In this document: positions 5,265-8,096 of the stretch, piece by piece
Position numbering within the stretch: the stretch's first letter is position 1
How the letters are laid out: each line of letters opens with the position of its first letter
Origin: Verrucomicrobiota bacterium
GTDB lineage: Bacteria; Verrucomicrobiota; Verrucomicrobiia; Chthoniobacterales; UBA10450
Length of the DNA stretch: 8,096 bases
NCBI GenBank assembly: GCA_003219925.1
Contig: QHQU01000073.1
Coordinates: 1 to 8,096, forward strand
Direction of reading: 5' to 3'
Translations under genes and position numbers: made by a program
Notes under the pieces: model-generated
The model's database searches: none
The model's input: only the letters and a program-made list of their open reading frames with translations
Told to the model about the DNA's origin: nothing

Positions 5265-6989
5265 ATGGCTGAGACCTCTCCGTTAGTCAACGTCCAGATC
5301 GATGGCGTCTGGCATCAATTTCCGAAAGGCACGCGAGTGATTGAAGCTTGCGCGCAACTCGGCGTTTACATTCCGCGTTACTGTTACCATCCGAAGCTAA
5401 GCTCGCCCGGAAATTGCCGGATGTGCCTGATCGAAATGGGCCTCCCCCGGATGGGTCCGGACCGGAAGTTCGAGTCGGGTGCCGATGGCAAGCCGGTGAT
5501 CAACTGGATGCCGCGCCCGCAAATTTGTTGCGCGCAGGATGTCGCCGAAGGCCTGGGCGTGCGCACGAGTTCGCCGCTGGTTGAGGAATGTCGCCGTGGC
5601 GTCATGGAATTTCTGCTCATCAATCATCCATTGGACTGTCCTATCTGCGATCAGGCCGGCGAATGCCGTCTTCAGGAATTCAGTGTCGAATATGGCCGCG
5701 CGGACTCAAGGTTTCTCGAAGGCAAGGTCAAAAAACCGAAACGGGTTCAGATTGGTTCGCGCGTTACGCTTGATGACGAGCGCTGCATCCTTTGCTCGCG
5801 CTGTATTCGCTTTTGTCAGGAAATTGCAAAGGACGATGTGCTGGGGTTCACCGAACGGGGAGGCCACACCATTCTGACGGCGCATCCGGATAAGCGGCTC
5901 GAAAACAATTATTCGCTTAATACGGTCGATATTTGTCCGGTAGGCGCGCTTACCTCTTCGCACTTTCGCTTCGAAATGCGCGTTTGGTTTTTGAAGGAAA
6001 CCAAAAGTATTTGCACAAGTTGCGCGACCGGTTGCAATACCATCATTGGCTCGCGCGAAGATGTAATCTACCGCCAGACGCCGCGTGAAAACGTCGCCGT
6101 TAATTCCGTTTGGATGTGCGACTACGGCCGACTCAATTTCGAGTACCTAACGAGCCCTGAACGACTGCTCGAACCGGAAATTTTTTCTGGCGACAAATTG
6201 CAACCGGCTGATTGGAAAACGGTCATATCCCATACCGCTCTGCAACTACGGCATTTCAGCGGTCGAGACATCGCCATCGTTGCCTCGGGCCGGATGACAA
6301 ATGAGGAACTCTGGCTGACTGCGCGTCTCGCCCAGCAGTTAAACGCCTCATTCATAGATATTGTTCCCAGAAAAGGGGAGGGGGACGACATTTTGCTCAG
6401 CCAGGACCGCAATCCGAATACGAACGGCGCGAAGATTATGCTTGGATTGGAAGGCACAACCGGCGCGAGTCTAGAGGCGATTGCCGCGAGTGTGGCGGAA
6501 GGCCGCATTAAAGCGCTGGTCGTGCTCGGTGAAGACCCGACTGAATTTGGAATTACCGTCGAGCAACTGAAAAAGCTGCCCTCCTTCATCACCATGAATA
6601 TTTTGCGCAATGCCGCCACCGCCCACGCCACTGCGATCCTTCCGTCCGCCGCATACGCCGAAAAACGCGGCTCAATGATCAATGGTCGCGGCCGTTTGCA
6701 ACGATTGAATCGGGCCGTGCGTCCCCCCGGGCAGGCGCGCGAGGATTGGGAGATCTTGCGCGATCTCCTGCAGGAATTTACCGGCAGTAATGGTCTCGGC
6801 TCGATCGAGGATGTGTTTCGTCAGATGGCGGAATCGCTTCAACCACTGGCAGGCTTGAGCTTGAGCAAAATTGGCGATCTCGGCGTGAAAGTGATGGCCA
6901 CGCCTGAGAGTTCGGCTACCCCATCGCCTCCCGGCGAACCAAGCGATGAGGAGTTTTTTGAGCGGCCGCCGCTGCATGCAGTAAAATGA
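5265..6989 (+). CDS. nuoG: NADH-quinone oxidoreductase subunit G (NuoG, 75-kDa homologue), short form with N7 motif
   Basis: NuoG carries electrons from NuoEF through a chain of iron-sulfur clusters toward NuoI/NuoB. The 574-residue protein shows, in order: a ferredoxin-like N1b [2Fe-2S] site (Cys40, Cys51, Cys54 and Cys88 or Cys89 in QICCAQ); the N5 site with its histidine ligand (His121, Cys125, Cys128, Cys134); the N4 site (Cys174, Cys177, Cys180, Cys224 in DICPVGAL); and a complete N7 motif (Cys250-x2-Cys253-x3-Cys257-x27-Cys285), which many bacterial and all mitochondrial homologues lack. From about 300 to 545 follows a degenerate molybdopterin-oxidoreductase-like domain, shorter than in E. 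coli (about 900 residues in total) or Thermus (about 780). The last 28 residues are Pro/Ser/Glu-rich and probably disordered. The start has a good ribosome site. The stop overlaps the nuoH start (ATGA at 6986-6989). Confidence 0.95.
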   Translation: MAETSPLVNVQIDGVWHQFPKGTRVIEACAQLGVYIPRYCYHPKLSSPGNCRMCLIEMGLPRMGPDRKFESGADGKPVINWMPRPQICCAQDVAEGLGVRTSSPLVEECRRGVMEFLLINHPLDCPICDQAGECRLQEFSVEYGRADSRFLEGKVKKPKRVQIGSRVTLDDERCILCSRCIRFCQEIAKDDVLGFTERGGHTILTAHPDKRLENNYSLNTVDICPVGALTSSHFRFEMRVWFLKETKSICTSCATGCNTIIGSREDVIYRQTPRENVAVNSVWMCDYGRLNFEYLTSPERLLEPEIFSGDKLQPADWKTVISHTALQLRHFSGRDIAIVASGRMTNEELWLTARLAQQLNASFIDIVPRKGEGDDILLSQDRNPNTNGAKIMLGLEGTTGASLEAIAASVAEGRIKALVVLGEDPTEFGITVEQLKKLPSFITMNILRNAATAHATAILPSAAYAEKRGSMINGRGRLQRLNRAVRPPGQAREDWEILRDLLQEFTGSNGLGSIEDVFRQMAESLQPLAGLSLSKIGDLGVKVMATPESSATPSPPGEPSDEEFFERPPLHAVK

Positions 6990-8056
6990 ATCCGACGGTT
7001 TCCTTTATTCTGATTTCGCTGCTGAAAATCGTTGGCATCGTTTTTTTCGTTATTTTGCCAATGGTTTCTTACGCGGTTTATGCCGAGCGAAAAGTCAGCG
7101 CGTTGATTCAGGACCGCCTCGGACCGAACCGGGTCGGGCCTGCCGGTCTATTCCAGCCAATTGCCGACGCAATGAAATTTTTGCTTAAGGAAGATTTCAC
7201 GCCCGCCCACGTGAACAAACTTTATTACTGGCTCGCGCCCTGTCTCGCGATGGTGCCGGCCATCACGACGATCGCGGTGGTCCCGTTTGGCAGCACCCTC
7301 TTTGGCGTGCCAATGGTGATCGCGGACATCAACGTCGGCGTGCTATTCGTTTTTGCGATCGCGTCGCTCGCTGTTTACGGAATCGTTATTGCCGGCTGGG
7401 CCTCCAATTCGAAATATCCTTTCCTCGGTGGAGTGCGCTCGAGCTCGCAGATGATCGCTTACGAACTCTCGTTAGGTCTTGCGGTGATCCCGATTTTCCT
7501 TCTCGTTGGCAATCTCCGGCTAACGGAAGTTGTGCAATATCAGATTAATCATGGCTGGATGATACTTCCCTTTGCCGGTGACTGGAAAAATCCGCTCGGT
7601 TGGCTGTTGGCTATTCCGATGTGGATATCGTTCACTATCTTTGTTATTGCCATATTCGCGGAAACAAACCGGTTGCCATTCGATCTCCCGGAAGCGGAAA
7701 CGGAATTGGTCGGCGGCTATCACACCGAATACGGCTCGATGAAGTTCGCCCTCTTTTTCCTCGGGGAATATGCTGCCATGATCACCGGGTCGGCCATTAT
7801 CGTTACCCTTTTTCTTGGAGGCTGGCATTTCCCCGGCATCCCCGACGGTTCCCGCGGGTGGTTTTTTGGTCTTATTAACATTTTCGTTTTCTTCGCTAAA
7901 ATTACGGCGCTCCTTTTTGTATTTATCTGGGTCCGCTTCACTCTGCCCCGTTTTCGCTACGATCAGTTGATGCGGCTGGGCTGGGTTTTCTTTTTCGAGA
8001 TCGCGCTCGTCAACATTTTCTGCGCCGCCGCCATCATCCCCTTTTTCGACCAATAA
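6986..8056 (+). CDS. nuoH: NADH-quinone oxidoreductase subunit H (NuoH, ND1 homologue)
   Basis: NuoH is the membrane subunit that joins the peripheral arm to the proton-pumping arm and lines the quinone-access chamber. The 356-residue product shows about eight hydrophobic segments (roughly 8-30, 78-100, 114-138, 155-175, 205-224, 252-275, 290-316, 332-352) and all the family landmarks: AERKVSALIQDRLGPNRVGP (33-52), GGVRSSSQMIAYE (148-160), the acidic loop AETNRLPFDLPEAETE (225-240) continuing to LVGGYHTEYG, and LPRFRYDQLMRLGW (320-333). Length is ordinary for the family. The start is set by the 4-bp overlap with the nuoG stop; no Shine-Dalgarno is present and a 10-bp palindrome (CTGCATGCAG, 6972-6981) lies just upstream, so coupled translation is likely. 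nuoI would be the expected next gene but is not reached within the window. Confidence 0.97.
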   Translation: MNPTVSFILISLLKIVGIVFFVILPMVSYAVYAERKVSALIQDRLGPNRVGPAGLFQPIADAMKFLLKEDFTPAHVNKLYYWLAPCLAMVPAITTIAVVPFGSTLFGVPMVIADINVGVLFVFAIASLAVYGIVIAGWASNSKYPFLGGVRSSSQMIAYELSLGLAVIPIFLLVGNLRLTEVVQYQINHGWMILPFAGDWKNPLGWLLAIPMWISFTIFVIAIFAETNRLPFDLPEAETELVGGYHTEYGSMKFALFFLGEYAAMITGSAIIVTLFLGGWHFPGIPDGSRGWFFGLINIFVFFAKITALLFVFIWVRFTLPRFRYDQLMRLGWVFFFEIALVNIFCAAAIIPFFDQ

Positions 8057-8063
8057 CCCAGAG

Positions 8064-8096
8064 CTTAATCCTAATCTTATTCGTATTCTTAATCTT
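8064..8096. repeat. Degenerate TAATC/CTTAATC short tandem repeat, cut by the window edge
   Basis: Directly after nuoH the sequence becomes pyrimidine/A-rich and repetitive: TAATC occurs at 8066-8070, 8072-8076 and 8091-8095, with CTTAATC at 8064-8070 and TTAATCTT at the right end, separated by related ATTCGTATTC. Composition changes sharply from the GC-rich genes. The array continues past the edge, so its length and unit cannot be settled. Confidence 0.5.

Noticed and set aside
5131..5286. Small plus-strand frame from ATG 5131 (about 51 residues) between nuoEF and nuoG
   Set aside because: Most of its translation is the palindromic repeat read as Ser/Pro/Gly/Arg-rich sequence, and it runs into the start of nuoG in another frame. 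It is the classic spurious peptide from this type of repeat.
6122..6682. 186-residue antisense frame opposite nuoG
   Set aside because: It is a Ser-rich shadow of the nuoG C-terminal domain, without signal, motif or ribosome site.

Overview
The window is an accessory-free stretch of respiratory-chain DNA, probably from a soil-type Verrucomicrobiota (Chthoniobacterales/Spartobacteria-like). That placement is inferred from the style of the Nuo proteins, the weak use of Shine-Dalgarno sequences and the type of intergenic repeat. No rRNA or other marker is present to prove it.

Left edge (1-420): the C-terminal third of a peptide methionine sulfoxide reductase (MsrA) runs off the left end. It is followed by a possible shared terminator hairpin. 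A converging minus-strand gene (421-882) encodes a small exported protein, probably a lipoprotein, of unrecognised family, with a good sigma-70-like promoter upstream of it. A roughly 380-bp gene-free stretch (895-1272) separates this gene from the main operon.

Main operon (1273-8056, all plus strand): nuoD, two tandem small BamE/SmpA-like lipoproteins, a fused nuoE-nuoF gene, nuoG and nuoH, in that order. These encode parts of the proton-pumping NADH:quinone oxidoreductase (complex I). The NuoEF fusion and NuoG form the NADH-oxidising electron-input arm (FMN, N1a, N3, N1b, N4, N5 and a retained N7 motif). NuoD builds part of the quinone pocket in the peripheral arm. NuoH is the membrane subunit that closes that pocket and starts the proton path. 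Three junctions (nuoD/lipoprotein 1, lipoprotein 1/lipoprotein 2, nuoG/nuoH) are 4-bp ATGA stop/start overlaps, so translation is probably coupled. nuoA, nuoB and nuoC are not upstream of nuoD, so the locus is split. nuoI would be expected beyond the right edge but is not visible.

The points most worth a second look are the pair of BamE-like lipoproteins inserted in a complex I operon, the NuoE-NuoF fusion, a long palindromic repeat between nuoEF and nuoG, a degenerate TAATC-type repeat right after nuoH, and the orphan exported protein with a Cys/His/Asp arrangement. I did not find a clearly new defence, mobile or biosynthetic system here.
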